DNA from: Gemmatimonadaceae bacterium | Lineage (GTDB): Bacteria > Gemmatimonadota > Gemmatimonadetes > Gemmatimonadales > Gemmatimonadaceae | NCBI GenBank assembly: GCA_947457545.1 | Contig: CANGXD010000001.1 | Span: 1-64,000 of the forward strand | DNA length: 64,000 nt | Direction of reading: 5' to 3' | In this document: positions 9,028 to 18,236 of the stretch, piece after piece | How positions within the stretch are numbered: position 1 is the first letter of the stretch | Layout of the letters: each line of letters begins with the position of its first letter | Notes under the pieces: model-generated | Databases searched by the model: none | The model's input: only the letters and a program-made list of their open reading frames with translations | What the model was told of the DNA's origin: nothing | Made by a program: the position numbers and the translations under genes

Positions 9028-9739
9028 GTCGAGCGGGGCCGTCGACGCGGTGATCGAGGCCGAAGGCCTCGTCAAGGAATTCCAAGGTGGTGATGGCGGC
9101 ATCATCCGCGTCCTGAACGAGGTCTCGGTCACGGTCCGTCGGGGCGAGATGGTGGCCGTGGTGGGCTCGAGCGGCGCGGGCAAGAGTACGCTGCTGCACG
9201 TGCTGGGCGCCCTCGAGCGCCCGTCGGCGGGGCGCATCCGTCTCGTCGGGCAGGCTGTCGAAGGGTTGCAGGAGGCGGAACTCGACGCCCTCAGGAACCG
9301 CACGGTGGGGTTCGTGTTTCAGTTTCATCATCTGCTGCGCGAGTTCTCGGCGGTCGAGAACGTCATGATGCCGTTGCGGGTGGCGGGAGAAACCGTTCCC
9401 CGGGCCCGCGAACGGGCGATGGCACTGCTCGAGCGCGTGGGGCTGGCCTCCCGAGTGCATCACCGACCCGGGGCGTTGTCCGGTGGCGAGCAACAACGCA
9501 CGGCGGTGGCACGGGCACTTGCCGCTCAACCTGCCGTGCTGCTGGCCGATGAGCCCAGTGGGAATCTCGATCGCTACAACGCGGAAGCGTTGCATGATCT
9601 GTTCGCCGAATTGGCGCGTGACCAGCAGCTGGGATTGGTCGTGGTCACTCACAACCTCTCGTTGGCGGCACGGGCCGATCGGGCGCTATCGTTGGAAGGA
9701 GGACAGTTGGTAGTCTCGGACGTTCACGAGGGGGGCTGA
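9020..9739 (+). CDS. lolD: Lipoprotein-releasing ABC transporter ATPase LolD
   Basis: 239-aa ATPase subunit of the Lol exporter. The true start is ATG 9020, overlapping the permease stop; the longer ORF from 8804 is read-through of another frame. Walker A is GSSGAGKST (49-57), the signature is LSGGEQQRT (153-161) and Walker B is VLLADEPS (173-180). The MacB/LolD subfamily is supported by FVFQFHHLLREFSAVENVM. Its stop overlaps the mcsA ATG. Confidence 0.93.
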   Translation: MSESSGAVDAVIEAEGLVKEFQGGDGGIIRVLNEVSVTVRRGEMVAVVGSSGAGKSTLLHVLGALERPSAGRIRLVGQAVEGLQEAELDALRNRTVGFVFQFHHLLREFSAVENVMMPLRVAGETVPRARERAMALLERVGLASRVHHRPGALSGGEQQRTAVARALAAQPAVLLADEPSGNLDRYNAEALHDLFAELARDQQLGLVVVTHNLSLAARADRALSLEGGQLVVSDVHEGG

Positions 9740-10236
9740 TGCTCTGCGACAACTGCAAGGAGCGCGACGCGGTCGTGCACCTCACGCGGATCGTGGACAA
9801 CGCGGTCACGCAGCTCCATTTGTGCGAGAAGTGCGCGGCGGCCAAGGGGGTCGAAACCACCTTGTCGGTGCCGCAGCACCCGTTGGGCGACATTCTGCAG
9901 GCGGTGCAGCAGCAGGCGTCTTCGACCAGTGAAGATGCGGCGGCGTGCGCGTTCTGCGGGGCGTCGGCGCGGGATTTTCGCGCCACCGGTCGTCTGGGGT
10001 GTCCGCACTGCTATGACGCGATGGAGCAGAGTCTGCGGGAGCTCTTGCGTCGACTGCACGGGAGTTCGCGTCACGTGGGGCAGCGTTACGACGCGCCGGC
10101 GTCGCATCTGGTCGAGAAGCCGGACACGCTCCACGACCTGCGCGACCGGTTGCGGCGCGCCGTTGATGGGGAGCAGTTCGAATTGGCGGCGGAGCTCCGG
10201 GATCGGATAAAAGCGCTCGAAACGGAGACTGTATGA
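9739..10236 (+). CDS. mcsA: McsA-like activator of protein-arginine kinase
   Basis: 165-aa zinc protein that activates McsB in Firmicutes. Four CxxC pairs are visible: Cys3/6, 29/32, 70/73 and 88/91. A UVR motif (LRRAVDGEQFELAAELRDRIKAL) lies at ~130-162. These are the defining parts of McsA. It overlaps lolD and mcsB by 1 and 4 bases. No CtsR repressor gene precedes it, unlike the Bacillus ctsR-mcsA-mcsB-clpC operon. Confidence 0.9.
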   Translation: MLCDNCKERDAVVHLTRIVDNAVTQLHLCEKCAAAKGVETTLSVPQHPLGDILQAVQQQASSTSEDAAACAFCGASARDFRATGRLGCPHCYDAMEQSLRELLRRLHGSSRHVGQRYDAPASHLVEKPDTLHDLRDRLRRAVDGEQFELAAELRDRIKALETETV

Positions 10237-11333
10237 CCGCGCCGCGTCCGGGGTTGGATTTGTCGTTGCTGCCCGACGGCGGGGTGCGGTGGCTCGATGC
10301 CTCCGGCCCGAATAGCGATGTGGTGATTTCGACCCGCATCCGGTTGGCGAGAAACGTGTCGGGCTACGCCTTTACGGGCCGAGCCCGGGAAGGCGAGCGC
10401 CTTCGTATGCTGGCACAGGTGCGGGACGCCCTTTCCGGCGTCCCGTCGCTGAGTGGCAGTCTCCTCCTGCGCCTCGACGATCTGCCGGTGGTGGACCGCC
10501 AGCTGCTGCATGAGCGCCATCTGGTGAGCAAGGAGCTGGCCGGACTCGACCCGCAGCATCCGGTCCGTTCAGGCGCGGCGGTGTTTCTGGGCGAGAACGT
10601 GGGGCTGCTGGTCAACGAGGAGGATCATCTGCGGCTGCAGGCGCTGCGGAGCGGGTTTGCGGTGGGACAGGCGTTCGAAGGGGTGACGCGGCTGGATCGC
10701 GAGCTCGGGGGGCAGGTGCCCTACGCCTTTCACCGCGAGTTCGGCTTCCTGACGGCCTGTCCGACCAACGCGGGCACCGGATTGCGCGCGTCGGTGTTGA
10801 TCCATCTCCCGGGGCTGGTGCTGACCAAGGAAATTGGCAAAGTGCTGGCAGGGCTTCAGCAAATGGGGCTCACGTACCGAGGCTTATACGGAGAAGGGAG
10901 CGAAGTGGTGGGCAACTTCTTTCAGTTGTCCAATCAGACGACGCTGGGACGGTCCGAAGAGGAGTTGCAGGATCTGCTGGTGCGCGTGGTTCGTCACGTC
11001 ATCGAGCGCGAGGAGGAAGCGCGCCGTGTGCTCGTGCGGGACGCGGGCTATATTATCGAAGACAAGTTGTGGCGCGCGTACGGGACCCTGCGGTATGCCC
11101 GCAGTCTCACGTTCGACGAGGCCATGAACTACCTGAGTGGCGTTCGCCTGGCGGTCGGCCTGAAACTGATCACTGGGCTCAGTGTATACACACTCAACAA
11201 GCTCCTGATCTTTGCCCAGTCAGCCCATCTCTCTCATCTCGAGGGGAAGGTGTTGACGGACAGCGAGACAAACCTGGCGCGCGCCCGATACGTGCGGCAG
11301 GTGTTGCTGAGCGAAGGCAGCGGTGTCGAATGA
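10233..11333 (+). CDS. mcsB: Protein-arginine kinase McsB
   Basis: 366-aa ATP:guanido phosphotransferase-family enzyme. In Firmicutes it phosphorylates arginines on client proteins, marking them for ClpCP. Visible family motifs are STRIRLARN (33-41), NEEDHLR (128-134) and the active-site loop [14 protein letters not shown] with Cys176. Start is ATG 10233, overlapping the mcsA stop. The N-terminal regulatory part of creatine/arginine kinases is absent, as in other McsB proteins. The adjacent clpC strongly supports a McsB role. Confidence 0.95.
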   Translation: MTAPRPGLDLSLLPDGGVRWLDASGPNSDVVISTRIRLARNVSGYAFTGRAREGERLRMLAQVRDALSGVPSLSGSLLLRLDDLPVVDRQLLHERHLVSKELAGLDPQHPVRSGAAVFLGENVGLLVNEEDHLRLQALRSGFAVGQAFEGVTRLDRELGGQVPYAFHREFGFLTACPTNAGTGLRASVLIHLPGLVLTKEIGKVLAGLQQMGLTYRGLYGEGSEVVGNFFQLSNQTTLGRSEEELQDLLVRVVRHVIEREEEARRVLVRDAGYIIEDKLWRAYGTLRYARSLTFDEAMNYLSGVRLAVGLKLITGLSVYTLNKLLIFAQSAHLSHLEGKVLTDSETNLARARYVRQVLLSEGSGVE

Positions 11334-11361
11334 TCCGCTTCCCAACGACCCTGAGGGTGCG

Positions 11362-13872
11362 ATGAACGGCTACAACTTCACCGAGCGGGTGCGGAAGGTC
11401 CTTGCGATGGCGCGCGAGGAGGCAGCTCGCCTGCATCACGAATACGTGGGCACCGAGCACATTCTGCTGGGGCTCATCCGTGAGGGTGAGGGCGTTGCGG
11501 CGGCGGTGCTGCAAAACCTCAACGTCGATCTCGACGACGTCACGCAGAAAATCGAGGATACGGTCAAGAAGGGGAAGGCGGCGCAGGCCACCGGCCCGGA
11601 CCTCCCGTATACGTCACGCGCCAAGAAGGTCCTCGAACTCGCGATGGCCGAGGCGCGCGATCTCAACCACAGCTACGTCGGCACCGAACACCTGCTGCTG
11701 GGCCTGCTCCGTGAGGAGAAGGGCATCGCCGCGCAGGTGTTGACCGACGCGGGCGTCAATCTCGAAGCGGCGCGCGCGGAAACGTTGCGTCTGCTCGGGA
11801 CGGAAATGCCCCAGGGCGGCCAGACGGCGGCTCCGGAAAAGGCTGGCGCGGGAGCGCCGCCGTCGGCGGCTCCGGCCAAGGGCGACAAGAAGTCCAAGAC
11901 CCCCGCGCTCGACCATTTCTGCCGCGATCTGACGCAGTTGGCAGCCGAGGGGCAGCTCGATCCCACCATTGGCCGTGCTAAGGAAATCGAGCGCGTCATG
12001 GAAGTGCTGTCGCGCCGCAAGAAGAACAACCCGGTGCTCATCGGCGAGCCCGGTGTGGGCAAGACGGCCATCGTGGAAGGGCTGGCGCAGCTCATCGCGA
12101 ACGGTGAGTGCCCGGAAAACCTGCGCGACAATCGCGTCTTGTCGCTCGACATGGCGGCGGTCATCGCCGGTACGAAGTATCGCGGCCAGTTCGAAGAGCG
12201 GCTCAAGGCCGTGATGAACGAAATCGCGCAGAACAAGCAGGTCATCCTGTTCATCGACGAGCTGCACACGCTCGTCGGTGCCGGGGCGGCCGAGGGCGCC
12301 ATCGACGCCAGCAACATGCTTAAGCCGGCGCTCGCGCGTGGCGAGTTGCAGTGTGTCGGTGCGTCTACGCTGAACGAGTACCGCAAGTACATCGAGAAGG
12401 ACGGCGCGCTCGAGCGTCGCTTCCAGACCGTCGTGGTCGATCCGCCTTCCATCGACGAGACCGTGCAGATTCTGCAGGGGCTCAAGAAGAAGTACGAGGA
12501 TCACCACCGCGTGAACATCCCCGACGAAACGCTCATGGCGGCCGCCAAGCTGTCGGAGCGGTACATCACCGACCGCTTCCTGCCGGACAAGGCGATCGAC
12601 GTGATCGACGAGGCGGGGGCGCGCGCCCGTCTGGCGGCTCAGGTGCCGCCGGCCGAGGTGGCCGATCTCAAGGAACAGCTCGAGAAGATCAACAACGAGA
12701 AGGAAGCGGCGGTCCGCGATCAGAACTTCGAGCGCGCGGCGTCGTTGCGCGACAACGAGCGCGAGCTGCAGGGGGAAATCCGTCGCAAGCAGGAGGAGTG
12801 GGAACAGCGTCGTCAGTCGTTCCGCCCCACGCTTGGCGAAGAGGAGATCGCTTTCATCGTGAGCCGGTGGACCGGCATTCCCGTCACGCGTCTTCAGGAG
12901 GCCGAAACGGCCCGCCTGCTGCGCATGGAAGAGGAGATTCACGCCACGGTGGTGGGTCAGGACGAGGCCATCAAGGCGCTCGCTCGGTCCATTCGCCGCA
13001 GCCGCGCCGGCCTCAAGGATCCGCGTCGCCCCATCGGCTCGTTCATCTTCTCCGGGCCCACGGGTGTCGGAAAGACGGAGCTGGCCCGGTCGCTCGCCAA
13101 GTTCCTCTTCGCCGATGCCTCCGCGCTCATTCGTGTCGACATGAGCGAATACATGGAGAAGTTCTCGGTGTCGCGCCTCATCGGTGCGCCTCCGGGCTAC
13201 GTGGGCTACGAAGACTCTGGCACGCTCACGAAGGCCGTGCGCCGGAAGCCGTACAGCGTCATCCTCCTCGACGAAATCGAGAAGGCGCACCCCGATGTGT
13301 TCAACATCCTGCTGCAGGTGCTGGATGAAGGTCACCTCACCGACAACTATGGTCGTGTGATAGACTTCAAGAACACCGTGGTGATCATGACGTCCAACGT
13401 GGGCGCCAAGGACATCACCCGCGGCAAGTCGCTGGGCTTTGCCACGAACGACGCGCGGGGCGATTTCGAGCGCATCGCCGACAAGGTCAAGGAAGAAATG
13501 GGGCGGGTGTTCAACCCCGAGTTCCTCAACCGACTCGACGACGTGATCGTCTTCCACCCGCTCGGCAAGGAGCACATTTCGCAGATCGTCTCGATTCTCT
13601 TCGCCGACGTGCAGAAGCGGTTGACGGAGGAGGAGATCACGATCAAGCTGACGCAGGAGGCGACCGAGTTCCTGGTGAACCACGGTCACGACGAGCACTT
13701 CGGTGCCCGCCCGCTGAAGCGCGCGATCCAGCGCTACGTCGAGGACCCCCTGTCGGAGAAGCTGCTGATGGGCGAGTTCTCGCGAGGCGACGAGATCGAG
13801 GTGGCCGTATCGACCAGCGAGAAGGAGAAGCTGGAGTTCCGGGTGCTGTCCCCCACGCCGCAGGCGTCCTGA
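11362..13872 (+). CDS. clpC: ATP-dependent Clp protease ATPase subunit ClpC
   Basis: 836-aa Hsp100 unfoldase that feeds proteins to ClpP. Order: two Clp-N repeats (~1-145; [11 protein letters not shown] and [11 protein letters not shown]), a linker, AAA-1 with GEPGVGKT near 228, a middle domain with a UVR-like segment ([11 protein letters not shown]), AAA-2 with GPTGVGKTE near 565, and the D2-small domain. The start is set at ATG 11362 because the protein then begins [13 protein letters not shown] as in other ClpC and GAGGG precedes it. The track start GTG 11323 overlaps mcsB and would add 13 residues. Middle domain and UVR motif mark ClpC rather than ClpB. Confidence 0.95.
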   Translation: MNGYNFTERVRKVLAMAREEAARLHHEYVGTEHILLGLIREGEGVAAAVLQNLNVDLDDVTQKIEDTVKKGKAAQATGPDLPYTSRAKKVLELAMAEARDLNHSYVGTEHLLLGLLREEKGIAAQVLTDAGVNLEAARAETLRLLGTEMPQGGQTAAPEKAGAGAPPSAAPAKGDKKSKTPALDHFCRDLTQLAAEGQLDPTIGRAKEIERVMEVLSRRKKNNPVLIGEPGVGKTAIVEGLAQLIANGECPENLRDNRVLSLDMAAVIAGTKYRGQFEERLKAVMNEIAQNKQVILFIDELHTLVGAGAAEGAIDASNMLKPALARGELQCVGASTLNEYRKYIEKDGALERRFQTVVVDPPSIDETVQILQGLKKKYEDHHRVNIPDETLMAAAKLSERYITDRFLPDKAIDVIDEAGARARLAAQVPPAEVADLKEQLEKINNEKEAAVRDQNFERAASLRDNERELQGEIRRKQEEWEQRRQSFRPTLGEEEIAFIVSRWTGIPVTRLQEAETARLLRMEEEIHATVVGQDEAIKALARSIRRSRAGLKDPRRPIGSFIFSGPTGVGKTELARSLAKFLFADASALIRVDMSEYMEKFSVSRLIGAPPGYVGYEDSGTLTKAVRRKPYSVILLDEIEKAHPDVFNILLQVLDEGHLTDNYGRVIDFKNTVVIMTSNVGAKDITRGKSLGFATNDARGDFERIADKVKEEMGRVFNPEFLNRLDDVIVFHPLGKEHISQIVSILFADVQKRLTEEEITIKLTQEATEFLVNHGHDEHFGARPLKRAIQRYVEDPLSEKLLMGEFSRGDEIEVAVSTSEKEKLEFRVLSPTPQAS

Positions 13873-13914
13873 TTGTCGCCGGGAGGCAACGCCACCCCTG
13901 CCTTCCGGTGTCAG

Positions 13915-13947
13915 ACGGCCGGGCCCCTTTCGGGGTCCGGCCGTTTT
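13915..13947 (+). terminator. Rho-independent terminator after clpC
   Basis: ACGGCCGGGCCCC pairs with GGGGTCCGGCCGT around a short loop and is followed by TTTT. It ends the prfB-to-clpC unit. Confidence 0.88.
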
Positions 13948-13990
13948 GCGTGGAGTGGGGTGGGAGGGGTCGGCCCCGCCCGTTCGCTGG

Positions 13991-13998
13991 TATATATT
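13991..13998 (+). promoter_or_regulatory. Possible -10 element just upstream of bamA
   Basis: TATATATT stands out in a GC-rich stretch and ends only 8 bases before the bamA ATG. A transcript from it would start within a few bases of the start codon. No good -35 is seen 17 bases upstream. Confidence 0.35.
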
Positions 13999-14006
13999 CC
14001 GAGGCT

Positions 14007-16493
14007 ATGCTGAAACGCGTTCCCCAGACTTTCGCCCGGTGGGCGGCCCGCTTTGCCGGGCCCGTCGCTGTGGCCACTCTATCGGTGGTGTCCCTTGCCG
14101 CGCCGCGATCGCTGGCTGCGCAGGACACTCCCGGTCGTTGTTCCACGTCCGACAGCCTCGCGGTGCGCGGCGCGGTGCGCGTGAATGAAGCGCGCATTCG
14201 CACCGAAGTCGGGATCGCCAAGGGCAGCGCATTGACCTTCCCCGTGCTGCAGCGGGCGATGAAGGCGCTGTACAACATGGGCGAGTTCGACAACGTCGCG
14301 ATTCTGTGCGATCTCGAATCGGTGCCCGACAAGGTGATCACGGTGGTGCAGGTGACGGAGCGCGCCATTCTCGGCGACATCACCGTGTCGGGACCGAAGG
14401 CCCTGTCCGAGCGTTCGATCAAGGACAAGATCGATCTCCTGATCGGGCGACCGATTGACCCGCTGCAGGTGTCGCGAGCCAAGGCGAAGATCGACTCGGT
14501 GTACGAGAACTCCGGATACTATCTCGCGCTGGTCAAGATCGATTCGACCGTCATGAGCGACGGCCGTATTGCGTTGCACTATCGCGTGGATGAGGGGCGG
14601 CGACTGGCGATTTCGGCCATCGACATCGTCGGCAACAAGTCCGTGCGCGAGAAGACCGTCGTGGGGGCCATGAAGACGCGTCCCGAAGGGTTCTTCTTTT
14701 TCCGCAAAGGTGAGTACGACGACGACAAGTACGTCGGCGATCTCGGCGAACGCATTCCCGCGCTGTACGCGCGCCTTGGGCACGTCGACGCACGCATCAC
14801 CAAGGACACGCTGATCGTCGATCGTGAGAAGGGGAAAGGGCTCGTACAGATCAGTGTCGATGAGGGGCCGCAGTTCAAGGTTGGCAGCTTCGAAATTGCC
14901 GGCAACCGTCGCTTCAATACCTCGGATCTGCAGAAGTTCTATCCGTTCGACGGCACCGAGAGCAAGACGCTGACGCAGCGCGCCAAGGGGCTGATCTTCC
15001 GTCGTCCTGAAGCGCCGGAAGGCGTGTTCAATCAGGAGAAGTGGGATGCGGCGCTGGAAAAGGTGAACAGCGCGTATCGCGACAACGGGTACTTGTATGC
15101 GAGTGTCCGTCCGGTCGTCGAGCGTCGCTACGAGGGGGCGGACTCTGTTCCGACGACGAACCTGCGCTGGGAGATCGACGAAAAGAATCCGGCGATCGTC
15201 AACCGCATCGAAGTGGTGGGCAACGACTTCACCTCGGAAGATTGCATTCGGCGCCAGATCTTTCTGGTGCCCGGTGGTCCGTTCAATCAGCAGGCGCTCA
15301 TTCGGAGTTACCAGAGCATCGGGAACATGAACTTCTTCGAGCAGCCGATGGCGTTCCCCGATTACCGCCCGATCAACGAGCAGGGCGACGTGGACATCGT
15401 CTTCCGCGTGAAGGAGAAGCGCACCGGGTCCGTGAATTTCGGCGCCTCGATGGGCCAGGGCGGTGTCGGCTTCGGCGGGTTCATCGGTCTCGAGCAGCCC
15501 AATCTGTTCGGCTTGTGCAAGTCGGGGCGCCTCAACTGGCAGTACGGCCGCTTTTTCAATGACTTTACCGCGACCTACACCGATCCGGCGCTCAAGGGCA
15601 CGCGTTTGTCGGGGGCGTTGAGCGCCTATCGTACGCAGTCGCGCTTCATCGTCGGCAATCTCGGACAGAACATTCGGACCGGTGCCCAGTTCCGCCTGGG
15701 ACTCCCCACCCCCTGGTCGTACTTCTCGACGGTGGCGGTGTCGTATAACGGCGAAGCCGCGACGTTTACCTCCGGGACGATCGCCGGCAGCTGCTCGCGG
15801 AATTGCCTTCGCTCCAACGTCGGTCTCGAATACCAGTACGACACGCGCGTCGACATGCCATTTGCGACGGAAGGCTCGCTGCGCTCCGTCCAGATGGACT
15901 TCAGTGGTGGTCCGTTGGGCGGTACGGTGAATTTCCAGCGTATCACCACCGAAATGCGCGGGTATGCGCTGTTGGGGCAGTTCGGCGGGAGCAATCCGGG
16001 ATCGCAGCCGATCAAGCTTACGATGGGGCTGACGGCCCGAAGCGGCGCGCTCTTCGGTAACTCGGGACCGTTCTTCTTCCAGCAGCAGTTTGCCGTCGGT
16101 GGTGTCATGTTTGGCCAGCAGCTGCGCGGTTACCCGGAATTCTCCATTACGCCGCTGGGATTCAACCCGAACACCGACCAATTCCGCTCCGACCCGAACT
16201 CGTTCGGTAATGCGTTCATGACCATGACCGGAGAGATCGGACTCCGGTTCAACCAGATGTTCTACTTCAACGTCTTCGCCGACGCCGGGAACAACTGGGC
16301 CTCCGCCCGACAGATCAATCCGACCCGCCTCTTCCGTTCGGCCGGATTCGGGGTATCTACCGTTACGCCGCTCGGCCCGCTCGGGCTCGATATGGCGTAC
16401 GGCTTCGATCGGACGTCAGTGAATATCACTTCCGGCCGGATCGTGAAGGATCCGCGGTGGCAGTTCCATTTCCGTCTCGGCCAGCTCTTCTAA
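14007..16493 (+). CDS. bamA: Outer membrane protein assembly factor BamA (Omp85)
   Basis: 828-aa barrel protein that inserts other beta-barrels into the outer membrane. The true start is ATG 14007 (the ORF start at 13908 precedes the terminator). A signal peptide spans ~1-39 (ending RSLAAQ). Several POTRA repeats follow to about residue 430 (e.g. VQVTERAILGDITVSGPKAL and FKVGSFEIAGNRRFNTSDL). The surface-antigen barrel then runs to the final LGQLF with terminal Phe. Its place before skp and lpxD is the conserved bamA-skp-lpxD order of diderms. Confidence 0.95.
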   Translation: MLKRVPQTFARWAARFAGPVAVATLSVVSLAAPRSLAAQDTPGRCSTSDSLAVRGAVRVNEARIRTEVGIAKGSALTFPVLQRAMKALYNMGEFDNVAILCDLESVPDKVITVVQVTERAILGDITVSGPKALSERSIKDKIDLLIGRPIDPLQVSRAKAKIDSVYENSGYYLALVKIDSTVMSDGRIALHYRVDEGRRLAISAIDIVGNKSVREKTVVGAMKTRPEGFFFFRKGEYDDDKYVGDLGERIPALYARLGHVDARITKDTLIVDREKGKGLVQISVDEGPQFKVGSFEIAGNRRFNTSDLQKFYPFDGTESKTLTQRAKGLIFRRPEAPEGVFNQEKWDAALEKVNSAYRDNGYLYASVRPVVERRYEGADSVPTTNLRWEIDEKNPAIVNRIEVVGNDFTSEDCIRRQIFLVPGGPFNQQALIRSYQSIGNMNFFEQPMAFPDYRPINEQGDVDIVFRVKEKRTGSVNFGASMGQGGVGFGGFIGLEQPNLFGLCKSGRLNWQYGRFFNDFTATYTDPALKGTRLSGALSAYRTQSRFIVGNLGQNIRTGAQFRLGLPTPWSYFSTVAVSYNGEAATFTSGTIAGSCSRNCLRSNVGLEYQYDTRVDMPFATEGSLRSVQMDFSGGPLGGTVNFQRITTEMRGYALLGQFGGSNPGSQPIKLTMGLTARSGALFGNSGPFFFQQQFAVGGVMFGQQLRGYPEFSITPLGFNPNTDQFRSDPNSFGNAFMTMTGEIGLRFNQMFYFNVFADAGNNWASARQINPTRLFRSAGFGVSTVTPLGPLGLDMAYGFDRTSVNITSGRIVKDPRWQFHFRLGQLF

Positions 16494-16507
16494 CTCAGGA
16501 CAAGACC

Positions 16508-17113
16508 ATGCGATTCCTTTCCGTCATCGGCGCCTGTGCGCTTTTCGTGTCCGTTCCCGCGCTGTCGTCGGCGCAGGCTGCTCAGAAGTTCGCGTTCGTC
16601 AATTCTCAGGCGCTGCTGCAAAGCGCTCCGGGGCGCGCCGAAGCCGAAGCCTCGTTCGAGAAGGACATGGTGGGCGTCCGCGCGCAGCTGTCCAAGCTGC
16701 AGGATTCGCTCAACGCCATGAACGAAGCCTTCGCGAAGGAAGAGGTGTCGCTGTCGCCCGCCGTCAAGGAAGCCCGCATCAAGACGATGCGTGAGAAGGA
16801 ACAGGCATGGGGCGCCCAGGCGCAGAAGCTTCAGGCACAGGCGCAGGACCGTCAGGAAGAGCTGATGGCCCCGATCATGGACAACCTGCGTAAGGTGCTT
16901 GACGACGTCCGTATGGACGGCGGATACAGCTTCATTTTCGATGTTGCCGCTGGCGCCTTCATCGTGTCGGCCGACAAGAACCTCGACATCACCGAACGCG
17001 TGCTGTCGAAGATGCGTCTGTCCGCCCCGAAGGCGGCACCGGCGCGTCCGGCTCCTGCAGCTGGCCCGACCTCTGCGCCGGCCGGCATCACGAAGAAGCC
17101 GCCCACGGAGTAA
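16508..17113 (+). CDS. skp: Periplasmic chaperone Skp/OmpH family
   Basis: 201 aa. Start ATG 16508; the track's earlier start overlaps bamA. A signal peptide of ~22-24 residues (MRFLSVIGACALFVSV...SSAQA) precedes FAFVNSQALLQSAPG, the usual OmpH/Skp first strand. A long charged coiled-coil tentacle region follows (~55-130). The tail is Ala/Pro-rich (APARPAPAAGPTSAPAG), longer than in E. coli Skp. It holds unfolded outer-membrane proteins in the periplasm for BamA. It lies 14 bases after bamA. Confidence 0.88.
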   Translation: MRFLSVIGACALFVSVPALSSAQAAQKFAFVNSQALLQSAPGRAEAEASFEKDMVGVRAQLSKLQDSLNAMNEAFAKEEVSLSPAVKEARIKTMREKEQAWGAQAQKLQAQAQDRQEELMAPIMDNLRKVLDDVRMDGGYSFIFDVAAGAFIVSADKNLDITERVLSKMRLSAPKAAPARPAPAAGPTSAPAGITKKPPTE

Positions 17114-17120
17114 GCGCCGC

Positions 17121-18236
17121 GTGAGCGGCGAACTTTCTTCTCCGCAGGCAGTCGGCGGTGATGGGCACACGCCCATCACCGCCGCTGCCGTTGCGACACT
17201 CGTGGGCGGACGCCTCATCGGTGATCCGTCCATCGTCGTTGAGGGCATCGCCCCACTGGACCGGGCGGGTGCTGCCCACTTGAGCGTCTTCTCGGATCAG
17301 CGGTATGCCGGCTGGTTCGCGCGTTCCCACGCGGGCGTGGTGCTCCTGTCGCCCGCGTTCGAAGACCATGCGGAGGGGCCAACCACGCGCATTGTCGTTG
17401 AGAAGCCCATGGACGCGCTCGTGGGACTGCTGGCGCGCTTCCATCGCACGGAGCCGCGCGCGAGCGGGGTGCACGCGACGGCCGTCGTGGCGCCGACCGC
17501 GGTGATCGGGGACGGCGTGACCATCGACGCGTACGCGGTCATCGGTGACGGCGCGGTGATTGGCGCGCGCAGTTGGATCAGTGCCGGCGCCAAGGTCGGC
17601 GCGGGGAGTGTGCTCGGCGTGGATGTGCGTCTGCATCCGAACGCGGTGGTCTATCCCTTTACCGAGTTAGGGGATCGCGTCGTTCTCCATTCCGGGGCAC
17701 AGGTGGGCCGCGAGGGCTTCGGGTTTGTCCCGCGTCCGGACGGCCCGGCGCGCATCCCGCATGTCGGGCGGTGCGTGCTCGAGCACGACGTGGAGATCGG
17801 GGCCAACAGCTGCGTCGATCGCGGCAGCGTGGACGATACGATCATTGGCGCGGGTACCAAGGTCGACAATCTCGTGCAGATTGCGCACAACGTCCGTGTC
17901 GGACGCTTCTGCTTCTTCGCCTCGCATGTGGGCATCGCGGGGTCGTCGCGTATTGGCGACGGCGTGCAGATGGGCGGCCAGTCAGGCATGGGGAATCACG
18001 TCAGCGTTGGCAGCGGTGCGACGATTGCTGCGCGCGCCGGGGTGATCAGCGACGTGCCGGCCAAGGAAACGTGGTCCGGCTTTCCCGCCCGTCCGCATCG
18101 AGAGCAGATGCGGACGCAGGCGGCGCTGGTCCGGTTGGGCAAGCTCGTTCGCCCGCTCGAACGTTTGCTGGCGCGTGACGACGCGAATGCCGCGGATGCC
18201 TCGTCGGACGACACGGCACAGGGCACGGCCTCGTGA
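17121..18236 (+). CDS. lpxD: UDP-3-O-acylglucosamine N-acyltransferase LpxD
   Basis: Third step of lipid A synthesis: adds the N-linked acyl chain to UDP-3-O-acyl-GlcN. 371 aa from GTG 17121, 7 bases after skp. The N-terminal uridine-binding domain (~15-105) is followed by left-handed beta-helix hexapeptide repeats (e.g. IGDGVTIDAYAVIGDGAVIG). The conserved segment DNLVQIAHNVRVG carries the catalytic His. The C-terminus is a charged helix. The end overlaps the next gene by 4 bases. Confidence 0.95.
   Translation: MSGELSSPQAVGGDGHTPITAAAVATLVGGRLIGDPSIVVEGIAPLDRAGAAHLSVFSDQRYAGWFARSHAGVVLLSPAFEDHAEGPTTRIVVEKPMDALVGLLARFHRTEPRASGVHATAVVAPTAVIGDGVTIDAYAVIGDGAVIGARSWISAGAKVGAGSVLGVDVRLHPNAVVYPFTELGDRVVLHSGAQVGREGFGFVPRPDGPARIPHVGRCVLEHDVEIGANSCVDRGSVDDTIIGAGTKVDNLVQIAHNVRVGRFCFFASHVGIAGSSRIGDGVQMGGQSGMGNHVSVGSGATIAARAGVISDVPAKETWSGFPARPHREQMRTQAALVRLGKLVRPLERLLARDDANAADASSDDTAQGTAS

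Noticed and set aside
11614-13698. 694-aa ORF on the - strand inside clpC
   Set aside because: Exact antisense of ClpC, a clear Hsp100 gene. Long shadow ORFs are expected in GC-rich coding DNA; it has no recognisable domain.
14079-16181. 700-aa ORF on the - strand inside bamA
   Set aside because: Antisense shadow of BamA with a His/Arg/Asp-rich composition typical of reversed coding frames.
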